Part shown: positions 15,754-25,066 of the stretch, one piece after another
Numbering within the stretch: position 1 is the first letter of the stretch
Layout of the letters: each line of letters opens with the position of its first letter
Source: Ruminococcaceae bacterium BL-4
Lineage (GTDB): Bacteria > Bacillota > Clostridia > Oscillospirales > Acutalibacteraceae
Assembly (NCBI GenBank): GCA_902809935.1
Contig: LR778134.1
Coordinates: forward strand, 372,001-436,000
Length of the DNA stretch: 64,000 nucleotides
Direction of reading: 5' to 3'
Translations under genes and position numbers: made by a program
Notes under the pieces: generated by a model
The model's database searches: none
Told to the model about the DNA's origin: nothing
Seen by the model: the letters and a program-made list of their open reading frames with translations, nothing else

Positions 15754-16206
15754 ATGGCAGTTACAAATATCTCTGAAATTAAAAAGTATGCGGACGGCGT
15801 GGAAGTTGATCTTCCCGGATTCGCAGAGGAGGAAGTCTTTACGGTAAAACTCCGTCGTCCATCCATGCTCCTTTTAGCACAGTCCGGTGATATTCCGAAC
15901 CCACTGCTGCACACAGCGGCGGACTTATTTACCGGTGGTACAAACAAGGCCGGTGAAGGCGATTTTCTGAACATGGCAAAGGTGTTTGAAACCATTGCAA
16001 AAGCGTCTCTTGTCTCTCCTTCTTATGATGAGCTGCAGGCTGCCGGAATCAATTTAACCGATGTGCAGCTCACTTACATCTACAACTACAGTCAGACGGG
16101 GGTTGATATCCTCCGTCGATTTCGTCAAAAGTCAAAGCCTTCTGGGGACAATCACGATGGCGAAAGCGTACCAAAAAAGGCCCGCAGAGTTACTAAGCAT
16201 TCATGA
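15754..16206 (+). CDS. Tail assembly chaperone, first frame (gpG-like)
   Basis: A 150-residue protein with a beta-rich first third (EVDLPGFAEEEVFTVKLRRPS) and helical remainder ending in a basic tail. Size and position between tail tube and tape measure are those of gpG-type chaperones that coat the tape measure during tail assembly. The ribosome site is TTAGGAGG. Its 3' end overlaps a second frame whose product has the typical gpT features, so an extended product by frameshifting is likely. Confidence 0.8.
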   Translation: MAVTNISEIKKYADGVEVDLPGFAEEEVFTVKLRRPSMLLLAQSGDIPNPLLHTAADLFTGGTNKAGEGDFLNMAKVFETIAKASLVSPSYDELQAAGINLTDVQLTYIYNYSQTGVDILRRFRQKSKPSGDNHDGESVPKKARRVTKHS

Positions 16207-16336
16207 TTCTTACACAGCGTACTGCTTCGATGAAGCGTGTCTTTACATAGATTCCAAGCGGTCGCTGGGCGAAGAACCCACCTATCGATACGAAACAACT
16301 TTCCTTGAGTTATATGGGAATCCTTGTCAAAAATGA
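16157..16336 (+). CDS. Tail assembly chaperone, second frame (gpT-like extension)
   Basis: In the frame one base ahead of the gpG-like gene, residues include KRPAELLSIHDSYTAYCFDE, a pattern seen in the downstream half of gpG/gpGT pairs. A separate ATG at 16157 with weak GGGGAC upstream would give 59 residues. Alternatively ribosomes shift at the A6 run around 16172-16177 to make a fused protein. A +1 or -2 shift would be needed, not the -1 shift of lambda. Confidence 0.65.
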   Translation: MAKAYQKRPAELLSIHDSYTAYCFDEACLYIDSKRSLGEEPTYRYETTFLELYGNPCQK

Positions 16337-16373
16337 TTGGCAGGCGTATAATTTCCATGAAGGAGAGATGTTT

Positions 16374-16736
16374 ATGAAAAAGTTTTTAGCATTGCTTTTG
16401 GCGGCAATTATGTGCTTTGCCTTAGCAGGATGCGGAGGGAGTTCTAAAGAAGTAAAATTTCCAAGCGTAGATGCAGAACTGCAAAGTGGAGGAAACACCT
16501 TAAATTATTCCACTTATAAAGAAAGTACTTCCGGAGACAAAAAAGAACTAAGCGTTGACCTAGATTATAGTGGATCTGTTCTTACCAATGGACAAACAAA
16601 AGCAATTACCAATATTTTGGATTCTGAGTTTGGACGTAAGTATTCTAAAATAACCGTTACGATCATGGAAGAAAAGCCTAGACATGATTATGTGAAATTC
16701 GAGTACGACGGATCAGAATTTAAACGAATCAACTAA
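16374..16736 (+). CDS. Small phage lipoprotein (moron; candidate superinfection exclusion factor)
   Basis: A 120-residue protein with a type II signal peptide: basic MKK, a hydrophobic core, and the lipobox LAGC with the lipidated Cys near residue 21, then a Gly/Ser linker. The mature part is a small soluble alpha/beta domain. The start at 16374 lies 8 bases after AAGGAG; the ATG at 16368 is too close. It interrupts the tail operon between the chaperones and the tape measure and carries its own hairpin. Phage lipoproteins that bind an incoming tape measure and block DNA entry are known (for example Ltp of phage TP-J34); that role here is an inference. Confidence 0.8.
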   Translation: MKKFLALLLAAIMCFALAGCGGSSKEVKFPSVDAELQSGGNTLNYSTYKESTSGDKKELSVDLDYSGSVLTNGQTKAITNILDSEFGRKYSKITVTIMEEKPRHDYVKFEYDGSEFKRIN

Positions 16737-16760
16737 AAATAATTAACAACTTAAATTTCA

Positions 16761-16790
16761 CCTCGGGTGCACTGCCCGGGGTATTTTTAT
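16761..16790 (+). terminator. Hairpin with T-rich tail after the lipoprotein gene
   Basis: CCTCGGG at 16761-16767 pairs with CCCGGGG at 16775-16781 (one T-G pair), followed by TATTTTTAT, the same tail seen after the small genes at 11.5-11.9 kb. It isolates the lipoprotein gene from the tape measure. Confidence 0.65.
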
Positions 16791-16817
16791 ACTCATTTTT
16801 AAACAGGAGGCGATAAA

Positions 16818-19800
16818 ATGGCTATTGATTTAGGCGTGGCAGAAGGCCATATTGACCTTGATTTTTCCAATTTGCAAAAGGGCGTCGCTTCCACAGTAGG
16901 TCAGTTACAGCAGCTTGAGCGTACTGGTAATCTCACAGAATCACAGCTGCGATTGATGGAAACTGCTACTAAAGGCGTAGGCGGTGTGTTTAATGACGCC
17001 GCACAAAAATCCAAACGCCTATCAGCTGAAATTGAAATTGCAAAGCAAAAGGCGGAGGCTTATAAAACCGGAATATCAGGATTAAATGAGATTATTAAAA
17101 AGTCTCAAACCGAGTATGATAAAACCGGGAAAAAAGTTGACGAGCTTTCCAAAAAGTATGAAGCTTCTAAAACAAAAGTGCAGGACGTTGCAAATGCACA
17201 CGGTAAAGAGTCCGAAGAATACCAAAAGGCGGAAAAAGCATCAAAGGAATTAAATAATCAGCTTTTGCAGGAGCAGTCCCGGCACGCCTCTTTAGGGCTT
17301 GAAATTAATGGCTCTAAAGCAAAAATCAACGAGTATGCGGCCGCCATGAACAATACGCAGGCGGATATTCAGAATATGGGGCGTGAACTTAGCATTGCAG
17401 AGAGCAAAATGCACGCCTTCGGGGTAGCTGCCGAAGGTGTCGGAAGTAAAATGCAAAGCATCGGCGGAAAAATGAGCAAAATCGGCGGAACTTTATCTCT
17501 TGCCGTCACCGCTCCTCTTGTCGCTGCCGGTACTGCTTCTTATAAATGGGCCGAGAGTGCCGAAACCAGCTATGCCAAAGTCAGCACTATTGCGGATAGT
17601 ACAAAGCTTTCCTACGATCAACTTAAAACTGGAATTACTAACGCATCAAACCAAACCGGCGTTGCAGTCACAGATTTAAATGAAGCTCTTTATCAGTCTA
17701 TTTCTGCAGGCGTAGACTCCGGCAAAGCCATTGGATTTACGACCGATATGGTAAAACTGGCACGTGGTGGATTTACGGATACGGCAAAAGCCGTTGATGT
17801 CGTAACTTCGGTACTCAACGCCTACGGCTTGAGTGCAGATAATGCCTCTAGTATCAGTGATAAATTGATCACCACACAGAATATCGGCAAAACGACTGTG
17901 GACCAGCTAGCATCCAGTTTAGGCCGCGTGATCCCAGCAGCCAAAGAAAACAAAGTATCCATTGATGAAGTTTGTACATCGATGGCAGTCATGACAAAGC
18001 ACGGCATTAAAACTGAAGAAGCTACTACCTATCTTACGTCAATGCTTAAAGAATTAGGTAAAAGTGGTACCGTTGCAGATCAAGCTTTGCGCAAAATGTC
18101 TGGAAAGGGATTTTCAGACTTAATGGCAAGCGGAAAATCTGTTACAAATGTCCTCCAGATACTACAAGATTATGCATCAAAAAGCGGTAAACAACTCAGT
18201 GACATGTTCGGCAGCGTAGAAGCCGGAAGTGCAGCATTCTCTCTTATGTCCGACGGTGGCAAAGAATACAATGAAGTTTTGCAGCAAATGACAAGCTCAG
18301 CAGGTGCCGCACAATCTGCTGCCGATAAGATAGATGCTACTCCTGCTGTAAAAATGCAGAAAGAGCTCAGCAAAATCAAAAATGAAGGAATTGAAATCGG
18401 CGAAAAGCTGATCCCATATGCTGAGAAAGGCATGTCCGCTATTAGTGGACTGGTCGATAAATTTGATAAATTATCCGATTCCCAAAAAGATACAATCCTG
18501 CAAGGGTTGGGAATTGTCGCGGCAGGCGGTCCGGTATTAAAAATATTTGGCAAACTAACTTCTGGAATTGGAAAAGTGATCTCTAATGTAGGCGGATTAA
18601 CGCAAGCCTTGTCAACCGCCAAATCTGCGCACATCAGTTTGTCAGCTGCGGCAGAAACTCTGAGCGATAAAAACGCGGGACTAGCTAAGGCGTTAGGTAG
18701 TGTTGTATCCCCTGCAGGACTGACTGTAGCTGCGATTACTGCTGTAGGTGTAGCAGCCTATGCAGCTTATCAAAAGCAGGAAGAAGCTCACAACAAATTT
18801 ATGGCTGAGTGCGATGCGCTATCTCAAAAGATTGCCAAAGAAACAGAGTCCTGGGAAAAACTATCTATCAGTACACAGGCAAATGTGTCCGCCAATAATA
18901 CAGAATCTGATAATCTGCGTAGTCTGGAATCCGAGCTTGATAATCTTGTCGATGCGAACGGCCGTGTAAAAAGCGGGCAAGAAGATAGAGTCAATTATAT
19001 TCTAAATGAGCTTAATGGCGCATTAGGTACCAATATCTCCGTGGAAGATGGCGTTATACAAGAATATACCAAAGAAAAACAAAGCTTGGAAGAACTTATC
19101 CAGGCACAAAGAAATAAAGCCAATCTTGATGCCTATCAGTCAAAATACACCACCGCACTGCAGGGAATTGCAGATGCGAGAAAAGATGCGACAGAAGCAC
19201 AGGACAAATTAAATAGCGCAACAGATAAATATAACGGTCTGATTAAGGAACAATCAGACCTCGGGGCTAAAGGTGGCAAAGGACTAGATGCCTCGCTCAC
19301 CAAAAGGATCACAGATGCTCGCACAGAAATGGAAGCGGCACAAAAAACGGTCGGAGAAACAAGCTCAGTCGTCGGTAAGTATCAGCAAACGATAGAAAAC
19401 TATAATGACGCTGTTGGTGCAAGTGCGGAAAAAAATTATAATCTATCCAATACCTTTTTAAATCGTCTGACTTTATCTTATACAGCGGCAGGTAATGCTA
19501 CAAAGGAGCAACTGGAAGATCAGGTAAATTCCACAGAAAGCAGTTTTGAGGATCTAAAGCAGAGATATGCTGATGGAGATAACACCGTAACGCAGCAGAT
19601 GGTATCGGATGCACAAGACCTTGCCAACAAAGCAAAGGCAGAATATCGTAAAGCCGGAGGAGATGCTGCAGAAGGTGCGGCACTTGGATTTGATGACGTT
19701 AAGTCCACCTTAAAAAGTCTTGGGATAGAAATATCAGACGCCGCAGTCACAGCAATATCAAAGATGGGTGCTGACGATCAAAGTGCGGCTATTGATGCTT

Positions 19801-21101
19801 GTATGCAATTAGCGGCAGGAGCAGAGATGACCGCGCCTGCTGTAAAAAAGGCTGCAAAGTCCCTCGGAATCGATATGTCGGACGAACTCTCGGAATCTCT
19901 TGCGAGTGCTTCCCCCGATGTACGACAAAATGCCATAGACCTAATGATGCAATTGCAAAGTGCATCTGAAGATCAAAGGCCGGGTATTATATCTGCACTT
20001 AATAATCTCGGCTTTGACGTCGATCAGGCTCTGAGCTCCGGAATGACGGACAACGCCGGCAATGTTTCCGGTGCTGCCGGAGATACCGCAGAGGGCGCAA
20101 AGAACGCATTAACCGGCGCTGGGCTGGAAGATACCGCAAATACTGTCGGATCAAATACCGGTGCTAACCTAGCCGGAGGAATCAGCGGGCAAAGCGGTAA
20201 CGCATCGGGCAGCGCGTCGGGAATTGCAAATGATGTACAGACAGCTCTCGTCAACGCGGGGTTGGAAGGCACTGCAAATACCGTCGGATCCGGAACCGGC
20301 TCTAACCTAGCCGGCGGAATCAGTGGAAAAAGCGGTGATGTATCAGGCAGTGCCAACACACTTGCAGGAACCGCCGCACAAATATTCACTAATTATGGTT
20401 TGGAAGCCCTTGCAAGCACTATTGGAGCCGGAACCGGGTCAAATCTTGCCGGCGGACTTAGTGGGCAACAGGAAGGTGTAAGTGATGCATCTCAAGGGCT
20501 CGCGGATAACGCTCAAACCCCTTTGTCCGGATTGCAAGATCTGTCTTCCGCGTGGGGCTCTGATATGGCGTCTAATTTTGCAAGTGGTATTAGCGGTATG
20601 TGGGACACCGTATCAAAAGCTGCAGGAAGTCTTGCTAATGCAGTAAAAGGACTACTGCATTTCTCCCGCCCTGACTATGGCCCTATGCGGGACTATGAAC
20701 AGTGGCCGGTGGACTTTGTCAATCGTTATGCGGAACTTTTAAAGCAGTCCTCCCCCGCTATAGAAAAGCAGTCCAGAGCGATTGCAGAACGCATGCGTGA
20801 TGCTATGGTCGTAAACCCAACTATTGACACGAGTACCTGGGAATCCGTCAATGATGTGTTGCAGGGACAAAAGCTGCCATTGAAGCAGGTCCTTAAGGTG
20901 CAGTACGATAAGGATAATGCCAATACTTATAAGCAAGCCATTACCGACGGAATCTTATCTCTTAAAAAAGAACTTACCGCATCACTTATGTCCGCGGCGC
21001 CGGATGTCACAATTAATAACAACGGAAACCAACAAATGGATGCAGCGGCCGCGGCGGCAGCTTTCCACCGCCAGCAGATCAAAGCCGCACACGGGCTATA
21101 A
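16818..21101 (+). CDS. Tape measure protein
   Basis: A 1427-residue protein that sets tail length and helps deliver DNA. Residues about 30-215 are coiled coil. About 215-560 match the phage-related minor tail/TP901 tape-measure core. Hydrophobic helices lie near 560-600 and 640-660. A second coiled-coil/charged zone spans about 660-1000, and three 46-residue Gly/Ser/Ala repeats lie at about 1102-1239. The C-terminal region carries Ala- and Gln-rich stretches. The ribosome site is AGGAGG. No peptidase or lysozyme domain is recognised within it. Confidence 0.95.
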   Translation: MAIDLGVAEGHIDLDFSNLQKGVASTVGQLQQLERTGNLTESQLRLMETATKGVGGVFNDAAQKSKRLSAEIEIAKQKAEAYKTGISGLNEIIKKSQTEYDKTGKKVDELSKKYEASKTKVQDVANAHGKESEEYQKAEKASKELNNQLLQEQSRHASLGLEINGSKAKINEYAAAMNNTQADIQNMGRELSIAESKMHAFGVAAEGVGSKMQSIGGKMSKIGGTLSLAVTAPLVAAGTASYKWAESAETSYAKVSTIADSTKLSYDQLKTGITNASNQTGVAVTDLNEALYQSISAGVDSGKAIGFTTDMVKLARGGFTDTAKAVDVVTSVLNAYGLSADNASSISDKLITTQNIGKTTVDQLASSLGRVIPAAKENKVSIDEVCTSMAVMTKHGIKTEEATTYLTSMLKELGKSGTVADQALRKMSGKGFSDLMASGKSVTNVLQILQDYASKSGKQLSDMFGSVEAGSAAFSLMSDGGKEYNEVLQQMTSSAGAAQSAADKIDATPAVKMQKELSKIKNEGIEIGEKLIPYAEKGMSAISGLVDKFDKLSDSQKDTILQGLGIVAAGGPVLKIFGKLTSGIGKVISNVGGLTQALSTAKSAHISLSAAAETLSDKNAGLAKALGSVVSPAGLTVAAITAVGVAAYAAYQKQEEAHNKFMAECDALSQKIAKETESWEKLSISTQANVSANNTESDNLRSLESELDNLVDANGRVKSGQEDRVNYILNELNGALGTNISVEDGVIQEYTKEKQSLEELIQAQRNKANLDAYQSKYTTALQGIADARKDATEAQDKLNSATDKYNGLIKEQSDLGAKGGKGLDASLTKRITDARTEMEAAQKTVGETSSVVGKYQQTIENYNDAVGASAEKNYNLSNTFLNRLTLSYTAAGNATKEQLEDQVNSTESSFEDLKQRYADGDNTVTQQMVSDAQDLANKAKAEYRKAGGDAAEGAALGFDDVKSTLKSLGIEISDAAVTAISKMGADDQSAAIDACMQLAAGAEMTAPAVKKAAKSLGIDMSDELSESLASASPDVRQNAIDLMMQLQSASEDQRPGIISALNNLGFDVDQALSSGMTDNAGNVSGAAGDTAEGAKNALTGAGLEDTANTVGSNTGANLAGGISGQSGNASGSASGIANDVQTALVNAGLEGTANTVGSGTGSNLAGGISGKSGDVSGSANTLAGTAAQIFTNYGLEALASTIGAGTGSNLAGGLSGQQEGVSDASQGLADNAQTPLSGLQDLSSAWGSDMASNFASGISGMWDTVSKAAGSLANAVKGLLHFSRPDYGPMRDYEQWPVDFVNRYAELLKQSSPAIEKQSRAIAERMRDAMVVNPTIDTSTWESVNDVLQGQKLPLKQVLKVQYDKDNANTYKQAITDGILSLKKELTASLMSAAPDVTINNNGNQQMDAAAAAAAFHRQQIKAAHGL
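20121..20534 (+). repeat. Three tandem 138-bp (46-residue) repeats in the tape measure gene
   Basis: Units at 20121-20258, 20259-20396 and 20397-20534 each encode a segment opening with GLE, then an ANT/AST-VG or IG turn, then TG-NLAGG and SG. The first two units are most alike at DNA level. A degenerate earlier unit may precede them. The period is exact, so the array probably arose by in-frame duplication. Confidence 0.85.
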
Positions 21102-21115
21102 AAGGAGGGATGCCT

Positions 21116-21964
21116 ATGGAATACTTTAAAAATCTCACGACCAGAAAACAATTCGATATCGACTATGACCGCAGGATCTTATACACCTATGATCTAGGAA
21201 TGATTCCCGCAAACTTTACGACGTCAAAAGGGGTTGATCAAATCGGAGAATCCGTCCTGCATACGGATCTCGGACCCCGGCCACTGGAATTTGTATGTTA
21301 TCTGAAGGCAGACTCACAAACAGAAATGGATTTATTGGAACGCTCCGTGCGTTCCTTTTTTAATCCGTTGCAGAAATTCCAGTATGTAGACACCATTAAA
21401 GACCGCGTGATCTCTTTCCGAATCAAAAACACGCCGGATATCAAAGACAATCATGCAGACGACACCTCATTGCTGCTGGAATTCGACTTAGCCGCTACGG
21501 CATATGAGCCGTGCTACAGAGCGATTGATTCAAAGTCCATACAGCTTGCACAGTGGATCAAAAAGTTCAAGTTTCCAACCGCCTTTAAAGCGATTACTTT
21601 TGCTACCCGTGAGCAGTCATTAATTAAAAACATCTATAACCCCGGAGATCTGCCATGCGGAATGCTGATCACTTTTCAGGCACATGCAGCAATCAAAAAT
21701 CCCGGCATCCTCAACGCAAATACCCGCGAGTATTTCCAGTTTGACCATTTGGATATGCAGTCGGGGGATGTTGTCACGGTGGATACGGAAAACCAGTCTG
21801 CAGATCTGCTGCGAGGTGGAGTACACACAGATATCAGTAATTGCGTCGATCCGGACTGTGACTATCTGCAGCTCCACGCCGGAGATAACGTTCTGCGGTA
21901 TTATTCTGACACAAACACAGACAACCTGGACTGCGGGATCACTTATGATCCAATTTATCTATGA
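21116..21964 (+). CDS. Distal tail protein (Dit-like)
   Basis: A 282-residue protein in the Dit position after the tape measure. An N-terminal half with a FNPLQKFQYVDT segment and a C-terminal galectin-like beta domain (strands around GMLITFQAHA and VVTVDTENQSADL) fit the siphovirus distal tail family, the hub joining tail tube to baseplate. ATG at 21116 is chosen, seven bases after AAAGGAGG; the ATG at 21110 is too close. Confidence 0.82.
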   Translation: MEYFKNLTTRKQFDIDYDRRILYTYDLGMIPANFTTSKGVDQIGESVLHTDLGPRPLEFVCYLKADSQTEMDLLERSVRSFFNPLQKFQYVDTIKDRVISFRIKNTPDIKDNHADDTSLLLEFDLAATAYEPCYRAIDSKSIQLAQWIKKFKFPTAFKAITFATREQSLIKNIYNPGDLPCGMLITFQAHAAIKNPGILNANTREYFQFDHLDMQSGDVVTVDTENQSADLLRGGVHTDISNCVDPDCDYLQLHAGDNVLRYYSDTNTDNLDCGITYDPIYL

Positions 21965-21977
21965 GGAGATGATATAG

Positions 21978-23546
21978 ATGGTCCTCACTTGCTATACTCC
22001 CCCACCCGCCGGACAGACGATCCCGCCCAACTATGGACGAATCAAAGTTACATCACTGGACGTCAAGCGCAAGTACAACGACGTCGGAGAGATGGACTTA
22101 CACTGTGCCATTTCTCCGCACAATCTTAACCTCCTAAAGCAGGAAAACATTCTGCACAAGCGTGGCGACGAAACGGCCTACATCATTAAAAGTGTAGAAA
22201 AAGTGGATATGGACGGTCAATTTGAGCTGTCTGTTATTGCCTATGATCTATCGATCCTGTTAAAAGACCGATATAATCTTGAGACGCAGAATTTTAACAA
22301 CACGGAACTCGATACTGTTGTGCGAACACTGGTCGGACGATCATTAACTCAAAACAATCTCACTTTTAGGGACTCTTCTGCGGCTTCTTACATGGCAGCA
22401 CGAAGCGTCCCTCATTTTGTATTAGGACCTGCCTTATCAGGTACTCCCAAAGTAAGCCTACAGGACACCTACGGCGAGGTCTTATCCTTAGTCACCAAAT
22501 TATGCCAGGATAACGATATCGGCTTTAAAACGGTATTTGACCGCAAAACATGGACATACAGATTCCAGTTATACCGAGGGCTTGACCGGACAATTGGTCA
22601 AACAACTAATCAACGCTGCATCTTTTCCAAAAAGTATGACACTATCCTCGGAGAAAGCTATTTGGAGAATAACGCTGATTACAAAAACGTCGCCTTTGTG
22701 ATGGGTGAAGGCGAAGACAACGCGCGTATCGGCGTATTTGTCAGACTACCCGGTACAGAATCAGAAATTCCTAGGGAACTCGTAGTTGATGCCCGAGATC
22801 TGCAGCGTAATGACGGCGAGTCAGACAGCAGCTACAAGGCAAGGCTAAAGCAGCGTGGTTTAGAAAAGCTGACCGAAAACAAAAACATCTGTACTGCAAC
22901 AGAACGAATCCGGCCGGACGGAAAAAAGCAATACAAAAAAGACTGGGACTTAGGAGACCTTGTCACCTGCATGAATAAGGACTGGGGATATCACCTTAAT
23001 ACCAGAATTCCAACGGTGGAAGAGGTCTATGATTCTTCCGGCGCAACATACACCCCAACGCTCGGGAATGACATTCCGACGCAAAACGATAAGATCAAAA
23101 AGCTGCCTATCCCCTACGCTCATATCGTGGGAACTCCAGCATTATCCACCGCGGCCTACACTGGAGAATACACGGATTTGAAGGGCATTCCGGACAAGTA
23201 CGACGTGGGAGATATTTATATCAGCACCAAGAGTACCAGCCCCGCATCAAAATACGGCGGCACATGGCAGCAAATTAAAGATAAATTTTTGCTTGCCTCC
23301 GGAAACACCTACAAAGCCGGAGGCACGGGAGGGGAATCCACTCACACTTTAACAGATGCTGAACTGCCTTATTTTCAAGTGTGGGATGGAGGCAGTAATG
23401 TTAATAACGGCCACACTTGTTATACTAAAAGTTCTGTAAACCAGGGTACGTATTATGGATTTGATCTGTGTAAAATTGGTAATAATCAGCCACACAACAA
23501 CATGCCGCCTTATTTGGCAGTTTATATTTGGGAACGATTATCTTAA
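21978..23546 (+). CDS. Baseplate/tail-associated protein (ReqiPepy6 Gp37-like) with C-terminal collar-type domain
   Basis: A 522-residue protein. Residues 1 to about 370 resemble the Gp37-like/Tal N-terminal domain that caps the tail tube, with the RDLQRNDGESDSSYKARL segment typical of that family. After a linker, residues about 400-522 form a T4 gp12-like collar/fibre head: WQQIKDKFLLASG, then GGTGGESTHTLT, ending in NNMPPYLAVYIWERLS. It would join the tail tip to receptor-binding fibres. The ribosome site is TGAGGAG. Confidence 0.82.
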   Translation: MVLTCYTPPPAGQTIPPNYGRIKVTSLDVKRKYNDVGEMDLHCAISPHNLNLLKQENILHKRGDETAYIIKSVEKVDMDGQFELSVIAYDLSILLKDRYNLETQNFNNTELDTVVRTLVGRSLTQNNLTFRDSSAASYMAARSVPHFVLGPALSGTPKVSLQDTYGEVLSLVTKLCQDNDIGFKTVFDRKTWTYRFQLYRGLDRTIGQTTNQRCIFSKKYDTILGESYLENNADYKNVAFVMGEGEDNARIGVFVRLPGTESEIPRELVVDARDLQRNDGESDSSYKARLKQRGLEKLTENKNICTATERIRPDGKKQYKKDWDLGDLVTCMNKDWGYHLNTRIPTVEEVYDSSGATYTPTLGNDIPTQNDKIKKLPIPYAHIVGTPALSTAAYTGEYTDLKGIPDKYDVGDIYISTKSTSPASKYGGTWQQIKDKFLLASGNTYKAGGTGGESTHTLTDAELPYFQVWDGGSNVNNGHTCYTKSSVNQGTYYGFDLCKIGNNQPHNNMPPYLAVYIWERLS

Positions 23547-23563
23547 AAAGGAGAATAAAAATT

Positions 23564-23923
23564 ATGAAAATTTTAGATCAACAGGGCAATGAAATCTTGA
23601 ATCCGGATCTTACAAAAGGTCATCTGGAATCGGACAAGCTGACGATTCATCATGATGCGGTAACGGCCGTTACAGAACAATCGCACCTAAAGACGGTGCG
23701 CGTCTATCCAAATGGTGGAAAGGACGTCGAAAAAGTTGTCGATGTGCCAGCAGTCGTCGGGCATGACGCCTACGACGAGTACGAGGATATCGAACGCTAT
23801 ATCCCCTATTCCGAAGCAGAGCTTTCCGCCATTGAAAAGCAGAAGAACACGCCAACGCTTGAAAACCGGGTGGCTGCGTTGGAAGAAATGCAGCTCGCTG
23901 CAATTATGGGAGGGAATGCGTAA
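23564..23923 (+). CDS. Small tail-region protein (MKILD type), unknown function
   Basis: A 119-residue acidic protein beginning MKILDQQGNEI and ending in a helix with ENRVAALEEMQLAAIM. Start at 23564 with AAGGAG ten bases upstream. Its opening and C-terminal helix resemble those of the 69-residue protein at 27131. Such proteins in siphophages lie after collar or receptor-binding genes and may be fibre chaperones or accessory baseplate parts; nothing in the sequence proves this. It overlaps the XkdX-like start by one base (TAATG). Confidence 0.7.
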   Translation: MKILDQQGNEILNPDLTKGHLESDKLTIHHDAVTAVTEQSHLKTVRVYPNGGKDVEKVVDVPAVVGHDAYDEYEDIERYIPYSEAELSAIEKQKNTPTLENRVAALEEMQLAAIMGGNA

Positions 23924-24069
23924 TGGGTGCAATTGCTAATTTTTTGATGATACAGTATCAATTAGGCCGTGTTACCGCCGAACAAATTAATTCTTTAATT
24001 GAAAAAAAGTTGACACAGGAAGAAGCCAATGAAATTACGGGGGTGGTCAGTAATGGCAGAACATTTTAG
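23923..24069 (+). CDS. XkdX-family small phage protein
   Basis: A 48-residue protein starting at the ATG that shares a base with the upstream stop, with GGAGGG about nine bases before it. The segment GRVTAEQINSLIEKKLTQEE followed by EITG is the XkdX signature of tail-region miniproteins. Its function is unknown. It overlaps the start of the fibre gene by 17 bases. Confidence 0.75.
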   Translation: MGAIANFLMIQYQLGRVTAEQINSLIEKKLTQEEANEITGVVSNGRTF

Positions 24070-25051
24070 CTTTTTTAATGGGCCAACTTACGACGCAGCG
24101 GATTTCGCTGCATATTTTGCATCATTTTTTAAAAACGGCGTATTTGCAAAACCCGCTGATGGTTTGCAGGTACGGGCACAGCACAATGACATGCGGGTCA
24201 CTATTTTGCCTGGTGTAGCCTTTATTGACGGATACCGTTATGAGCTTGACAACAGTGATTCGGAATTTAATTTTACAGTACCAACAGCAGACGGCAGTCT
24301 CGACCGAATAGATATTATCGTGATCCGGCGTGATCTCGTAAACAACAATGCAAAGGCCTATTACATTGCCGGTACCCCTACAAATAATCCGTCAGCACCA
24401 GCTTTGACACGGACAAACGACATTGATGAAATACAGCTTTGCAGAATCAGTGTGACTCATGGTGCTGTAAAAATAGCAGATTCGGATATTGCAGATACTC
24501 GATTTAACGACAGCCTGTGTGGGATTGTAGCCTCAGCAGTTACCGACGTCTCTACCAAAGAACTTTTTGCACAGTACAACGCAATGTATCAGGACTTTCA
24601 GACCAAAGTTAACAATGCATTTAGTACGTGGTTTGCAAACGTCCAAAATACATTATCCGGAGACGCTGCGGGAAATTTACTGATTCTAATTAATGCAATC
24701 AATGATTCTAAAGGAAAAGCAAACGGAATCGCCGGACTCAACAGTGAAGGTGTTGTCCCCCCTGAGCAGGGTGGTACCGGAAAAAAGTCCTTAGCTGATA
24801 CTCGTAATACTATGGGATTAGGATCATCCGGTCCCGTCCCAGTACCCAGCGGAGGCACAGGAGTGACTACGCCACCAGAGATCCGTAATCTTATTGGGTT
24901 AGGCAACACAACCGGTCCCCTGCCAATCGCAAACGGCGGTCACGGATGCAATAACCGCATAGATGGTCTGCATGCGATGGGAATCAAGTGGGGCACCTCG
25001 GCAGCACCTGCTACTGCAACCGCCAACACCTTTTATATTCAACTATTATGA
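24053..25051 (+). CDS. Tail fibre/receptor-binding protein with GGTG repeats
   Basis: A 332-residue protein. The first 110 residues resemble an upper-baseplate/fibre attachment domain (HFSFFNGPTYDAADFAAYFA, then a beta domain with RIDIIVIRRD). A helical stalk at about 180-235 follows, then three Pro-Ser/Glu-x-GGTG-type repeats at about 240-310, typical of tail fibres and linked to trimerisation. ATG at 24053 is preferred over the in-frame ATG at 24029, given GGGGTGG just upstream. Confidence 0.82.
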   Translation: MAEHFSFFNGPTYDAADFAAYFASFFKNGVFAKPADGLQVRAQHNDMRVTILPGVAFIDGYRYELDNSDSEFNFTVPTADGSLDRIDIIVIRRDLVNNNAKAYYIAGTPTNNPSAPALTRTNDIDEIQLCRISVTHGAVKIADSDIADTRFNDSLCGIVASAVTDVSTKELFAQYNAMYQDFQTKVNNAFSTWFANVQNTLSGDAAGNLLILINAINDSKGKANGIAGLNSEGVVPPEQGGTGKKSLADTRNTMGLGSSGPVPVPSGGTGVTTPPEIRNLIGLGNTTGPLPIANGGHGCNNRIDGLHAMGIKWGTSAAPATATANTFYIQLL

Positions 25052-25066
25052 CGGGAAGTGATTTAA

